In this document: positions 1 through 8,879 of the stretch, piece after piece
Layout: each line of letters starts with the position of its first letter
How positions within the stretch are numbered: position 1 is the first letter of the stretch
Assembly (NCBI GenBank): GCA_023953835.1
Contig: JAMLJB010000001.1
Location: forward strand, 3,135,501 to 3,199,500
DNA length: 64,000 nt
Source of the DNA: Rhizobiaceae bacterium
Lineage (GTDB): Bacteria > Pseudomonadota > Alphaproteobacteria > Rhizobiales > Rhizobiaceae
Reading direction: 5' to 3'
Notes under the pieces: generated by a model
The model's input: the letters and a program-made list of their open reading frames with translations, nothing else
The model's database searches: none
Told to the model about the DNA's origin: nothing
Made by a program: the position numbers and the translations under genes

Positions 1-1933
1 CCGAATGCGAGAGCAGGGCGGCCTTGGGATGGATGCCAAACCGCCGGATTTCCTCCGCCGCCAGAACGGTCATTTCCGCAATTTCCTGCGCAGACGGATC
101 GACCGTCACATAGGTGTCCGTGAAGAACGTCACACCCCGCTGCGAGATCAGCATGGAAAGGGCCGAAAGGTCCTTGTCCTTGATGCCGGGACGGGTGCCT
201 ACGATCAGGCGCACATTGCGCAAGTGCCGCTCGAACCGGCCTTCCAGCCCGCCGATCATGGCGTCCGCGTCGCCGCGCCGGAGAGCAAGCGCTGCAATCA
301 CCGTATTGTCGGTGCGCACCATGGTGCGCGCTCCTTCGGTGGTGACGCCGCGACGGCCCGCCGCTTCCACAAGCTCGTCCACATAGTGACGGTAGCGCGG
401 ATCGTCCTCGGGGTTGATGAGTTCGAAATCCGTGCCCGCTTTGATCCTCAACCCGTAGCGCTTGCAGCGAACCTTGATGACATGCGGACGACCGATGAGG
501 ATGGGCTCCGCCAGGCCTTCCTCGATCACCACCTGCGCCGCGCGCAGCACGCGCTCGTCCTCGCCATTGGCATAGATGACGCGCTTGACGTTCGACGCCT
601 TGGCGACGGAGAAAATCGGCTTCATGACCAGCCCGGAGCGGAACACGAACCGCGTCAGCCGGTCCATATAGGCGTCCATGTCGGCAATCGGGCGCGCCGC
701 GACCCCGGTTTCCGCAGCAGCGCGCGCGACGGCGGGCGCAATGCGCAGGATGAGCCTTGGATCGAACGGCGAGGGGATAAGGTAGTTCGGTCCGAATGTC
801 GGGGTTTCGCCCGAATAGGCCCGCGCCGCCACGTCGGAAGGTTCCTCGCGCGCCAGCCCGGCAATCGCGCGGACTGCCGCCATCTTCATTTCCTCATTGA
901 TAGCGCTCGCCCCGCAGTCCAGTGCGCCCCGGAAAATATAGGGAAAGCAGAGCACATTGTTGACCTGGTTGGGAAAATCGGAGCGGCCCGTGCAGATCAT
1001 GGCGTCGTGGCGGGCGGCGCGCGCCACCTCAGGCATGATTTCCGGCGTCGGGTTCGCCAGCGCCAGGATAAGCGGGTTTTTGGCCATGCCGGCCAGAAGT
1101 TCCGGTTTGAGAACGCCCGCCGCCGAGAGGCCGAGGAACACGTCCGCCCCTTCGATGACATCGGCCAGCACGCGCTTGTCGGTGTCCTTCACATAGGGGT
1201 CTTTCCAGCGGTCCATCTCTTCGGTGCGGCCTTTGTAGGCAACGCCGAAGCGGTCGGTGACCCAGATGTTATCGATGCGGGCGCCGAGAGAGACAAGCAG
1301 GTTGAGGCACGCCAGCGCCGCCGCACCCGCGCCCGAACTGACGATCTTGACCTTGCCGATGTCCTTGCCCGCGAGTTCCAGCGCATTGAGCACGGCAGCG
1401 GCAACGATGATCGCGGTTCCATGCTGGTCGTCGTGAAAGACGGGTATCTTCATCCGCGCCTTCAGCCGTTCCTCGACCTCGAAGCACTCAGGCGCCTTGA
1501 TGTCCTCAAGGTTGATGCCGCCGAAGGTAGGCTCGAGTGCTGCGACCGTGCTCACCATCGTGTCGATTTCCGGCGCGTCGATCTCGATGTCGAACACGTC
1601 GATTCCGGCGAATTTCTTGAACAGGACCGCCTTGCCCTCCATCACCGGCTTTGAGGCGAGCGGCCCGATATTGCCGAGGCCGAGGACAGCCGAGCCGTTG
1701 GAGACCACGCCGACGAGGTTGGCGCGGGCGGTGTACTCGGCGGCAAGCGCGGGATTGTCGTGGATTTCGAGGCAGGGCGCGGCAACGCCCGGCGAATAGG
1801 CGAGCGCAAGGTCACGCTGGTTGCCCAGTGGCTTGGTCGCCTGGATCTCCAGCTTTCCCGGAACGGGATATTTGTGAAAGAAAAGAGCGGCTTCTTCGAG
1901 GTCGCTGTGTTTTTGCCTGATCTCGCCGGACAT
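1..1933 (-). CDS. maeB: NADP-dependent malic enzyme, C-terminus outside the window
   Basis: Oxidative decarboxylation of malate to pyruvate with NADP in the cytoplasm, feeding gluconeogenesis and NADPH supply. Read on the minus strand from the ATG at 1931-1933, which has a GGAGGA ribosome site just upstream. The 644 residues in the window begin [20 protein letters not shown]. About residues 1-430 are the malic enzyme part, with the dinucleotide-binding stretch [18 protein letters not shown] and [17 protein letters not shown]. From about residue 440 the phosphotransacetylase-like domain begins ([29 protein letters not shown]) and runs off the left edge. This two-domain form of about 760 residues is the usual proteobacterial MaeB/Tme. 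Divergent from gcl across 215 bp. Identity is secure; only the 3' end is missing. Confidence 0.95.
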   Translation of the reverse strand, partial: MSGEIRQKHSDLEEAALFFHKYPVPGKLEIQATKPLGNQRDLALAYSPGVAAPCLEIHDNPALAAEYTARANLVGVVSNGSAVLGLGNIGPLASKPVMEGKAVLFKKFAGIDVFDIEIDAPEIDTMVSTVAALEPTFGGINLEDIKAPECFEVEERLKARMKIPVFHDDQHGTAIIVAAAVLNALELAGKDIGKVKIVSSGAGAAALACLNLLVSLGARIDNIWVTDRFGVAYKGRTEEMDRWKDPYVKDTDKRVLADVIEGADVFLGLSAAGVLKPELLAGMAKNPLILALANPTPEIMPEVARAARHDAMICTGRSDFPNQVNNVLCFPYIFRGALDCGASAINEEMKMAAVRAIAGLAREEPSDVAARAYSGETPTFGPNYLIPSPFDPRLILRIAPAVARAAAETGVAARPIADMDAYMDRLTRFVFRSGLVMKPIFSVAKASNVKRVIYANGEDERVLRAAQVVIEEGLAEPILIGRPHVIKVRCKRYGLRIKAGTDFELINPEDDPRYRHYVDELVEAAGRRGVTTEGARTMVRTDNTVIAALALRRGDADAMIGGLEGRFERHLRNVRLIVGTRPGIKDKDLSALSMLISQRGVTFFTDTYVTVDPSAQEIAEMTVLAAEEIRRFGIHPKAALLSHS

Positions 1934-2148
1934 GCGTGTTCCTCCGGGCCGTTTCGTCTTGCTGACGATGGCCTTTATCATCCCGAAAGAGCAAGAAAGC
2001 GGTTGCGCCGCAACCCCTAACCTCAAGGTCGGGAGGGGCGAATTGACAAGAAAATCTTGAAAATGAAACAGCATTTAACCCGGTTGTCGTTGAAGGGGGC
2101 CTGCGCGACGCTTGAGGCCATCCCGAATTCCGGCGTTAGGAGGAAGCC

Positions 2149-3930
2149 ATGGCGCGCATGCGGGCAGTCGATGCAGCGGTTCTCGTTCTCGAAGCGGAAG
2201 GCGTGCAATGCGCCTTTGGTGTGCCGGGCGCGGCCATCAATCCATTCTATTCGGCCTTGAAGGGCAGGGGTAGCATCCGCCACATCCTGGCGCGGCACGT
2301 CGAAGGCGCGTCACATATGGCCGAGGGCTATACGCGTGCAAAGGCAGGCAATATCGGCCTGTGCATCGGCACGTCCGGCCCGGCGGGAACGGACATGATC
2401 ACCGGCCTCTATTCCGCCTCGGCGGATTCCATCCCGATTCTCTGCGTCACCGGGCAGGCGCCGCGTGCACGCCTGAACAAGGAGGATTTCCAGGCGGTCG
2501 ACATCCCGGCCATCGCTGCGCCCGTCACCAAATGGGCGGTAACCGTCATGGAGCCGTATCTGGTGCCGATGGCTTTCCAGAAGGCGTTTCACCTCATGCG
2601 CTCGGGCAGGCCCGGCCCTGTCCTGATCGACCTGCCCATCGACGTACAGATGGCTGAAATCGAGTTCGACATCGACAGCTATGAGCCGCTGCCGATTGCG
2701 CGGCCCGCGATGACGCGCGCTCAGGCGGAAAAGACCCTTAGCATGTTGAACGAAGCCGAGCGTCCGCTGATCGTCGCCGGCGGCGGCATCATCAACGCGG
2801 ATGCGCAGGACCTGCTGACCGAATTTGCCGAAATCGCCGGCATCCCGGTCATTCCGACGCTGATGGGCTGGGGCGCGATCCCGGACGACCATCCGCTGAT
2901 GGCGGGCATGTGCGGCCTGCAAACCTCGCAGCGCTACGGCAATGCCAACATGCTGGCGTCCGACTTTGTGCTGGGCATCGGCAACCGCTTTGCCAACCGT
3001 CACACAGGCTCCGTCGAGAAATACACCGAGGGCCGGAGATTCGTGCACATCGACATCGAGCCGACGCAGATCGGTCGGGTGTTCGCGCCAGACCTTGGCA
3101 TTGCCTCCGATGCGGGAGCTGCGCTCAAGATGCTGCTCGACGTCGCTACCGAATGGAAGGCTGCCGGACGCCTGCGGGACTGGAGCGGTTGGGTCGGCGA
3201 CTGTCAGGATCGCAAGAAGGCGCTCAAGCGCAAGACCCATTTCGACAATGTGCCGCTCAAGCCGCAGCGTGTCTATGAGGAGATGAATAAGGCGTTTGGC
3301 CGTGACACAACCTATGTCACCACCATCGGGCTGAGCCAGATCGCAGGCGCGCAGTTCCTGCATGTCTACAAGGCGCGCAACTGGATCAATTGCGGACAGG
3401 CCGGGCCGCTCGGCTGGACCCTGCCCGCCGCGCTCGGCGTGCGTGCCGCGCGTCCCGACGCCGACATCGTGGCGCTGTCGGGCGACTACGATTTCCAGTT
3501 CATGATCGAGGAGCTTGCCGTCGGCGCACAGCACAAGCTGCCTTACATCCATGTTCTCGTGAATAATGCCTATCTTGGCTTGATCCGTCAGTCGCAGCGC
3601 GGCTTCAACATGGATTTCCAGGTCGACCTCGCCTTTGAGAACATCAATGCGGGGGACGACGCGGAAGCGGGCTACGGCGTCGATCATGTCGCAGTGGCCG
3701 AGGCGATGGGCTGCAAGGCGCTGCGCGTGCGCAGGCCGGAAGATTGCGCGGCGGCTTTCCGGGAAGCGCGGCGGCTCGTCAGGGAACATCAGGTTCCGGT
3801 GGTTATCGAGTTCATCCTTGAGCGCGTGACCAACATTTCGATGGGCACGGAAATAGATAATATCGTCGAGTTCGAGGAACTGGCGGAGCGCAACGAGGAC
3901 GCGCCCACCGCCATCATGATGCTCGACTGA
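2149..3930 (+). CDS. gcl: Glyoxylate carboligase (tartronate-semialdehyde synthase)
   Basis: Condenses two glyoxylate molecules to tartronate semialdehyde plus CO2, using thiamine diphosphate, FAD and Mg2+; cytoplasmic, first step of the glycerate pathway. 593 residues, normal for the family. The N-terminal pyrimidine domain has [16 protein letters not shown], with Val51 where other ThDP enzymes have glutamate; this substitution is the known hallmark of Gcl. The C-terminal pyrophosphate domain has [16 protein letters not shown] followed by VLVNNAYLG, the GDG-X(25-30)-N metal site. Start supported by AGGAGGA at 2138-2144. First gene of a compact operon with hyi (16 bp away) and glxR. No regulator of the pathway lies in the window. 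Confidence 0.97.
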   Translation: MARMRAVDAAVLVLEAEGVQCAFGVPGAAINPFYSALKGRGSIRHILARHVEGASHMAEGYTRAKAGNIGLCIGTSGPAGTDMITGLYSASADSIPILCVTGQAPRARLNKEDFQAVDIPAIAAPVTKWAVTVMEPYLVPMAFQKAFHLMRSGRPGPVLIDLPIDVQMAEIEFDIDSYEPLPIARPAMTRAQAEKTLSMLNEAERPLIVAGGGIINADAQDLLTEFAEIAGIPVIPTLMGWGAIPDDHPLMAGMCGLQTSQRYGNANMLASDFVLGIGNRFANRHTGSVEKYTEGRRFVHIDIEPTQIGRVFAPDLGIASDAGAALKMLLDVATEWKAAGRLRDWSGWVGDCQDRKKALKRKTHFDNVPLKPQRVYEEMNKAFGRDTTYVTTIGLSQIAGAQFLHVYKARNWINCGQAGPLGWTLPAALGVRAARPDADIVALSGDYDFQFMIEELAVGAQHKLPYIHVLVNNAYLGLIRQSQRGFNMDFQVDLAFENINAGDDAEAGYGVDHVAVAEAMGCKALRVRRPEDCAAAFREARRLVREHQVPVVIEFILERVTNISMGTEIDNIVEFEELAERNEDAPTAIMMLD

Positions 3931-3946
3931 AAAAGGGAAGCAATAC

Positions 3947-4738
3947 ATGCCAAAATTCTCGGCAAATCTTTCGATGCTTTTCGGCGAGCACGATTTTCTC
4001 GACCGTTTCGACGCCGCCGCGCAAGCCGGTTTCAAGGGTGTCGAATATGTCGGGCCATATGACCATTCGCCCGAAATCGTGGCCGAACGGCTGAAGCGCA
4101 ACGGGCTGACGCAGGTGCTGTTCAACCTGCCGCCGGGCGATTGGGCGGCTGGCGAGCGCGGCATTGCGGTGCTGCCGGATCGCATCGACGAATTTCGCAG
4201 GAGCGTGGACACCGCGATCACCTATGCGAAAGCGCTCGGCTGCAATCAGGTGAATTGCCTTGCAGGCATTGCGCCGGCGGGAATCGATGCATCCCTTCTT
4301 GAAAACGTCTTTGTCGAGAACCTTCGCTACGCAGCCCCGAGGCTGAAAGAAGCGGGTATCCGCCTGCTGATCGAGCCGATCAACACGCTCGACATTCCCG
4401 GCTTTTTCCTGAGGACCAGCCGTCAGGCGCTGGGTTTGATGGACAAGGTCGGGTCCGACAACCTCTACCTGCAATACGACATCTATCACATGCAGATCAT
4501 GGAGGGCGACCTCGCGCGCTCGCTAGAGAAGCACCTGTCGCGCATTGCCCATATCCAGATCGCCGACAATCCCGGACGTCACGAGCCGGGCACGGGAGAA
4601 ATCAACTATCCCTTCCTCTACGCGCATCTCGACCGCATCGGCTATTCCGGGTGGATCGGGGCCGAATATAAGCCGAAGAGCGGCACAGTCGAGGGGCTGG
4701 GCTGGTTCCGGGACGTGGCAGGAAAGGCGGCTGCGTGA
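3947..4738 (+). CDS. hyi: Hydroxypyruvate isomerase
   Basis: Interconverts hydroxypyruvate and tartronate semialdehyde, linking the Gcl product to hydroxypyruvate metabolism. 263 residues, a single TIM barrel of the xylose-isomerase-like superfamily. Family landmarks are the start MPKFSANLSMLFGE, the mid-barrel LLIEPINTLDIPGFF, QYDIYHMQIMEGDL, and near the end GTGEINYPFLYAHLD and WIGAEYKP. The gene sits 16 bp after gcl. Its TGA stop overlaps the ATG of glxR by one base, so translation of the two is probably coupled. Cytoplasmic; identity follows from motifs and from the gcl-hyi-glxR order. Confidence 0.95.
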   Translation: MPKFSANLSMLFGEHDFLDRFDAAAQAGFKGVEYVGPYDHSPEIVAERLKRNGLTQVLFNLPPGDWAAGERGIAVLPDRIDEFRRSVDTAITYAKALGCNQVNCLAGIAPAGIDASLLENVFVENLRYAAPRLKEAGIRLLIEPINTLDIPGFFLRTSRQALGLMDKVGSDNLYLQYDIYHMQIMEGDLARSLEKHLSRIAHIQIADNPGRHEPGTGEINYPFLYAHLDRIGYSGWIGAEYKPKSGTVEGLGWFRDVAGKAAA

Positions 4739-5637
4739 TGGCGACGCGTAAGGAAACCATCGGATTCATCGGCCTCGGCATCATGGGCGGCCCGATGGCC
4801 GGCCATCTGCTCGACGCGGGCTATCGCGTCGTCACGTCCGATCATCGCGGCAAGCCGCGCGCCGACCTCTTGGCAAAAGGGCTGGAGGCCGTGACCGGCA
4901 ACAAGGCGGTCGCGCAGGCGGCGGATATTGTCATCACCATGGTGCCCGACACGCCCGATGTCGCCGACGTTCTGTTTGGCGGCGAGGACAGTCTGTCCGC
5001 CGGTCTCGCGACGGGTAAGCTCGTCATCGACATGAGTTCGATTTCGCCCATCGAGACGAAGGTCTTTGGCGGGAAGGTCGAGGCATTGGCTGCGGATTAT
5101 CTCGATGCGCCGGTTTCCGGTGGAGAGGTCGGCGCAAAGGCCGCCAGCCTTTCGATCATGTGCGGCGGCAGGTCGGACGTGTTCGAGCGCGCGCTCCCCG
5201 TGCTCGAAAAGATGGGCAAGAACATCACGCTGGTCGGGCCGGTCGGGGCAGGGCAGACGGCCAAGGTCGCCAACCAGATTGTCGTCGCGCTGACCATCGA
5301 GGCGGTTGCGGAAGCGCTGGTCTTTGCCGCCAAGGCGGGCGCGGACCCAGCAAAGGTGCGACAGGCGCTGATGGGCGGGCTGGCCACATCGCGCATCCTG
5401 GAGGTGCACGGCGAACGCATGATCAAGCGCACCTTCGATCCCGGTTTCCGCATTGACCTGCACCGCAAGGATTTGAATCTTGCTCTGGAGGGCGCGCGTT
5501 CGCTTGGCGTGGCGCTGCCGAACACATCGACCACGCAACAGCTTTTCAATGCCTGCGCGGCCAATGGCGGCGGCAGGGACGATCATTCAGGGTTGGTGAA
5601 GGCGCTGGAATTGATGGCCGGTCACACGGTGGCGTAG
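4738..5637 (+). CDS. glxR: Tartronate-semialdehyde reductase (2-hydroxy-3-oxopropionate reductase)
   Basis: NAD(P)H-dependent reduction of tartronate semialdehyde to D-glycerate, completing glyoxylate assimilation begun by Gcl. 299 residues from the ATG that overlaps the hyi stop; a GTG three bases earlier is also possible. It belongs to the 3-hydroxyisobutyrate dehydrogenase family: N-terminal Rossmann motif GFIGLGIMGGPMAGHLLDAG, the substrate-loop motif DAPVSGGEVGAKAA, and GQTAKVANQIVV with the catalytic lysine. The C-terminal helical domain ends at ELMAGHTVA. The stop codon is 2 bp from the stop of convergent rlmB and no terminator fits between them. GarR would be an equivalent name; HIBADH is excluded mainly by operon context. 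Confidence 0.93.
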   Translation: MATRKETIGFIGLGIMGGPMAGHLLDAGYRVVTSDHRGKPRADLLAKGLEAVTGNKAVAQAADIVITMVPDTPDVADVLFGGEDSLSAGLATGKLVIDMSSISPIETKVFGGKVEALAADYLDAPVSGGEVGAKAASLSIMCGGRSDVFERALPVLEKMGKNITLVGPVGAGQTAKVANQIVVALTIEAVAEALVFAAKAGADPAKVRQALMGGLATSRILEVHGERMIKRTFDPGFRIDLHRKDLNLALEGARSLGVALPNTSTTQQLFNACAANGGGRDDHSGLVKALELMAGHTVA

Positions 5638-5639
5638 CG

Positions 5640-6488
5640 CTAGGCTGAGGCAAGATGCTTCCGCGCCGCGTAGAGCGCGACTGCGGCAGCGTTCGATACG
5701 TTCAGCGAACGGATCGCGCCCGGCATGTCGAGCCGCGCCAGCGCCGAGACTGTCTCGCGCGTCTTTTGCCGCAGGCCCTTGCCCTCGGCGCCGAGCACAA
5801 GCGCGATCTTGCCGCCCGCAAAGGTCTCTTCCAGCTCCCCAGGACCGTCGGAATCGAGCCCGATCGTCTGGAAACCGGAGTCGTGCAGCGCTTCCAGCGC
5901 CTCGGCCAGATTGCGCACCTCGATGTGGTCGATATGTTCGAGCGCCCCGGAAGCAGCCTTGGCGAGCACACCGCTTTCCTGCGGACTGTGGCGCGCGGTG
6001 GTGATGAGCGCGCCCGCGCCGAAGGCAACCGCCGAGCGCATGATCGCGCCGACATTGTGCGGGTCGGTGACCTGATCGAGCACCAGCAGCAGGGGCGAAG
6101 AGCCAAGCTCTTCCAATCGTTTCGGTTGCAGCGGGCGGGCTTCCACCAGCGCGCCTTGATGCACGGCATCGCTGCCGGTCACGCGGTCGATCTCGCGCGG
6201 ATCTACCATGCTGACCTCGAAGGGCAGGGCGGATGGATCGTCCAGCCCGAGCCGCTCCAGCGCGTTGCGCGTGACCATCATGCGCTCGATTCGGCGTCGA
6301 GGATTGGCGATAGCCTCCCGCACCGAATGCAGCCCGTAAATGTGGACCAGCCCGGTCGGTACCGGCCCGCCGGGAACGGCGGCGCGCGCCCGGTGCGGCT
6401 GCTGGCCGCCGGTCTCGGCGCGATGCTTGCGCCGCAGCCGCGCATAGTGGCTGTCCTTGGGTGTTCCGGACTTCTTGTCGTCGCTCAT
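5640..6488 (-). CDS. rlmB: 23S rRNA 2'-O-methyltransferase, TrmH/SPOUT family (RlmB type)
   Basis: Methylates a ribose 2'-OH of 23S rRNA (G2251 in E. coli numbering) using S-adenosylmethionine. 282 residues: a basic N-terminal tail of about 50, the substrate-binding domain (VHIYGLHSVREAIANPRR), then the SPOUT knot. The three TrmH motifs are present: DQVTDPHNVGAIMRSAVAFG, LVLGAEGKGLRQKTRE and IRSLNVSNAAAVALYAAR. Read on the minus strand; convergent with glxR and divergent from the tRNA pair upstream. The family is certain; the exact target nucleotide is inferred from the closest named family. Confidence 0.9.
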   Translation of the reverse strand: MSDDKKSGTPKDSHYARLRRKHRAETGGQQPHRARAAVPGGPVPTGLVHIYGLHSVREAIANPRRRIERMMVTRNALERLGLDDPSALPFEVSMVDPREIDRVTGSDAVHQGALVEARPLQPKRLEELGSSPLLLVLDQVTDPHNVGAIMRSAVAFGAGALITTARHSPQESGVLAKAASGALEHIDHIEVRNLAEALEALHDSGFQTIGLDSDGPGELEETFAGGKIALVLGAEGKGLRQKTRETVSALARLDMPGAIRSLNVSNAAAVALYAARKHLASA

Positions 6489-6614
6489 GCCGTTTGCTTC
6501 CTGATTGGCCGAACGCTGTATCAGTTTCGGGCGAAATGGCTACACGCGCGGCGGTTCGATTGGAACGAATATCGCCATTCGCTGAAAATAGGCGACGAAT
6601 ATGTGCTGCCGTGG

Positions 6615-6643
6615 TTGACACGCATATACGCAGTCGCCATAAG
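6615..6643 (+). promoter_or_regulatory. Probable sigma-70 promoter of the tRNA-Tyr/tRNA-Gly unit
   Basis: TTGACA at 6615-6620, a 17-base spacer and CATAAG at 6638-6643, about 75 bp before the first tRNA base. The -35 hexamer is perfect and the spacer optimal; the -10 is weak, as is common in this group. Predicted from sequence only. Confidence 0.5.
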
Positions 6644-6716
6644 GCGCTTCGCGTCGTGGCCGAGGTCGGATCACGATGCATGACGTGCCTCGTCGCATGG
6701 CTCCGGAAGACAGTAT

Positions 6717-6801
6717 GGAGGGGTGCCCGAGTGGTTAAAGGGGACGGACTGTAAATCCGTTGGCTTAGCCTACGTTGGTTCGAATCCAACCCCCTCCACC
6801 A
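6717..6801 (+). tRNA. tRNA-Tyr (anticodon GTA)
   Basis: 85 bases with a long variable arm (class II). The acceptor stem GGAGGGG pairs with CCCCTCC, and the 3' CCA is encoded at 6799-6801. The anticodon loop CTGTAAA has GTA at 6751-6753, and the T loop is GTTCGAATCC. A tRNA-Gly follows after 19 bp, probably in the same transcript. Confidence 0.97.
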
Positions 6802-6820
6802 CTGTCGCGCCGGATGCCAG

Positions 6821-6894
6821 GCGGGTGTAGCTCAATGGTAGAGCAGCAGCCTTCCAAGCTGAATACGAGGGTTCGATTCCCTTCACCCGCTCCA
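6821..6894 (+). tRNA. tRNA-Gly (anticodon TCC)
   Basis: 74 bases. The acceptor GCGGGTG pairs with CACCCGC, and CCA is encoded at the end. The anticodon loop CTTCCAA has TCC at 6853-6855, and the T loop is GTTCGATTCC. It reads GGA and, by wobble, GGG. Tandem with tRNA-Tyr. Confidence 0.96.
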
Positions 6895-6952
6895 ACTTCC
6901 TTCCCGAATTTTCCTTTTCATTGAGCTGCTTGGCGCGCTTTGCTCGCGCACG

Positions 6953-6980
6953 AAAAACCCGCCTGCGGTAAGCAGGCGGG
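6953..6980 (-). terminator. Rho-independent terminator of ald
   Basis: CCCGCCTGC (6958-6966) and GCAGGCGGG (6972-6980) form a perfect 9-bp stem with a 5-base loop. On the minus strand the stem is followed by TTTTT (AAAAA at 6953-6957). It lies 22 bp past the ald stop and faces away from the tRNA genes. Confidence 0.85.
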
Positions 6981-7002
6981 CGCAATATGCGTCGTGCTCT
7001 GC

Positions 7003-8121
7003 TCAGGCAGCGGCGAGCACGGCCTTCGGCTCGACCGCCTCGTAGCCGAGCGCTTCGGCAACCGCGCGATTTGTGATGCGGCCCTTGTGGACATTCAGGC
7101 CGTTGCGCAGGTTCTGGTCGTCGAGGATCGCCTTGATGCCCTTGTCGGCGAGCTGCAATCCATAGTGCAGCGTCGCGTTGTTCAGCGCGTGAGCGGAGGT
7201 CACGGGAACCGCGCCCGGCATGTTGGCGACGCAATAGTGGATGATGCCGTCGACCTCATAGGTCGGTTCGGCATGGGTCGTCGCATGCGAGGTCTCGAAG
7301 CAGCCGCCCTGGTCGATTGCGACATCGACCAGCACCGCGCCCTTCTTCATTCCGGAAAGCATTTCGCGGGTCACGAGCTTGGGCGCGGCCGCACCGGGGA
7401 TGAGCACGGCTCCAACGACGATGTCGGCGGAGAAGCATTCTTCCTCCAGCGCCTCAACCGTTGAATAGCGCGTGTGCACGCGCCCGTTGAAAATGTCGTC
7501 GAGCTGCCGCAGGCGCGGAATGGAGCGGTCGAGAATGGTGACATCGGCTCCAAGGCCGGCAGCCATCTTGGCCGCGTTGAGGCCGACGACCCCGCCGCCG
7601 ACAACAGTGACCTTGCCCGGCAAAACGCCCGGAACGCCGCCGAGCAGCACGCCGCGACCGCCATTCGCCTTCTGCAGCGCGGTTGCGCCCGCCTGGATCG
7701 CCAGCCGGCCGGCGACCTCCGACATCGGGGCCAGCAGCGGCAGGCCGCCGCGATCGTCGGTCACGGTCTCATAGGCAACAGCGGTCACACCGGAATCGAT
7801 CAGGCCTTTCGTCTGCTCCGGGTCGGGAGCGAGATGGAGATAGGTATAAAGAATCTGCCCTTCGCGAAGCTGAACCCATTCGCCCGGCTGCGGCTCCTTG
7901 ACCTTCACGATCATGTCCGAGCGGGTGAAGATTTCCTCCGCCGTCTTGGCGATTGCGGCGCCCGCCGCACGGTAAGCGTTGTCATCGGCACCGATGCCGG
8001 CGCCAGCGCCGGTCTGAACGATCACCTCGTGCCCATGCGCAACATATTCGCGCACCGCACCGGGCGTCAGACCGACGCGATATTCATGGTTTTTGATTTC
8101 TTTCGGGCACCCAATTCGCAT
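7003..8121 (-). CDS. ald: Alanine dehydrogenase
   Basis: NAD-dependent reversible deamination of L-alanine to pyruvate and ammonium; cytoplasmic. 372 residues, the usual family length. The catalytic residues sit at the canonical positions: Lys75 in MIVKVKEPQ and His96 in [10 protein letters not shown]. The NAD-binding motif is [20 protein letters not shown]. The N-terminus [20 protein letters not shown] is typical. It ends at a strong hairpin terminator. An Lrp-type gene is divergent across about 150 bp, the common arrangement in which the regulator activates ald in response to alanine. Confidence 0.97.
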   Translation of the reverse strand: MRIGCPKEIKNHEYRVGLTPGAVREYVAHGHEVIVQTGAGAGIGADDNAYRAAGAAIAKTAEEIFTRSDMIVKVKEPQPGEWVQLREGQILYTYLHLAPDPEQTKGLIDSGVTAVAYETVTDDRGGLPLLAPMSEVAGRLAIQAGATALQKANGGRGVLLGGVPGVLPGKVTVVGGGVVGLNAAKMAAGLGADVTILDRSIPRLRQLDDIFNGRVHTRYSTVEALEEECFSADIVVGAVLIPGAAAPKLVTREMLSGMKKGAVLVDVAIDQGGCFETSHATTHAEPTYEVDGIIHYCVANMPGAVPVTSAHALNNATLHYGLQLADKGIKAILDDQNLRNGLNVHKGRITNRAVAEALGYEAVEPKAVLAAA

Positions 8122-8273
8122 GTCGCTCTCCTGTGGCTTCTCGCCTGCTTTCCCAGAATAGGCGCATTAGACCACAGAAGGCATCGAAGGTCTTTGCGAA
8201 GTCAGTTGCAGAACGGGCTAATATTCGTTATTCCTTGCGTGAAACTGGCTCTTTTTCGAATAACATTCGACGA

Positions 8274-8756
8274 ATGACATTGGATAAGCTCGATATCGCA
8301 ATTTTGGATGCGCTTCAGTCCGACGGGCGGCTGTCGAACGCAGCGCTCTCCGAGCGTGTCGGACTTTCGCAATCGGCCTGCTCGCGTCGCCTCGACATCC
8401 TTGAAAAAAGCGGTGCGATCCGCGGCTATCATGCGCGCCTGTCGAATGCGGCGCTCGGCTACGGGACGACGGCGATCGTGCACATCTCGCTTGCGGGCCA
8501 GTTCGAGAAATCGCTCGCCGAGTTCGAGGCGGCGATCCGGCGCTGCCCGAATGTGCTGTCCTGCCATCTCATGTCGGGTGAATACGATTATATCCTGCGC
8601 ATCGCCGTGAAAGACCTGCAGGACTATGAGCGCATCCATAAGGAATGGCTTTCGGCCATGCCGCACGTCACCAAGATCAATTCGTCTTTCGCGCTGCGCG
8701 AGGTTATCGACCGGACGACGGTCGGAATGAAGCCGGAGGTCGGCCGACTGGAATAG
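8274..8756 (+). CDS. Lrp/AsnC-family transcriptional regulator, probable activator of ald
   Basis: 160 residues from the ATG at 8274 (MTLDKLDIAILDALQSDGRL). Reading further upstream would add 47 residues outside the conserved fold and across the promoter, so I reject the longer start. The N-terminal winged helix-turn-helix (about 1-60) contains SNAALSERVGLSQSACSRRL. The C-terminal RAM ligand-binding domain contains CHLMSGEYDYILRIAVKDL. These proteins form octamers of dimers that sense amino acids. Divergence from ald and the classical gene pairing suggest control of ald by alanine; the target is inferred, not shown. Confidence 0.9.
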   Translation: MTLDKLDIAILDALQSDGRLSNAALSERVGLSQSACSRRLDILEKSGAIRGYHARLSNAALGYGTTAIVHISLAGQFEKSLAEFEAAIRRCPNVLSCHLMSGEYDYILRIAVKDLQDYERIHKEWLSAMPHVTKINSSFALREVIDRTTVGMKPEVGRLE

Positions 8757-8879
8757 GACACAATCTCAGGTAACACTACCGCATCCCCGGGGGCTGCATC
8801 CTGTGGTAGACCTTGAAGTAGTATATTGTTGAGCGCTTAAACAAGGTATATTGGTCCGCCAGATCAGACAGGCAGGCAT

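Noticed and set aside
5..1654. 549-residue plus-strand open frame over the malic enzyme gene
   Set aside because: Arg/His/Asp-rich shadow of maeB, which is read on the minus strand with clear family motifs and a ribosome site.
2311..4221. 636-residue minus-strand open frame opposite gcl and hyi
   Set aside because: Shadow frame caused by GC-rich codon bias; no family resemblance, and gcl/hyi are unmistakable on the plus strand.
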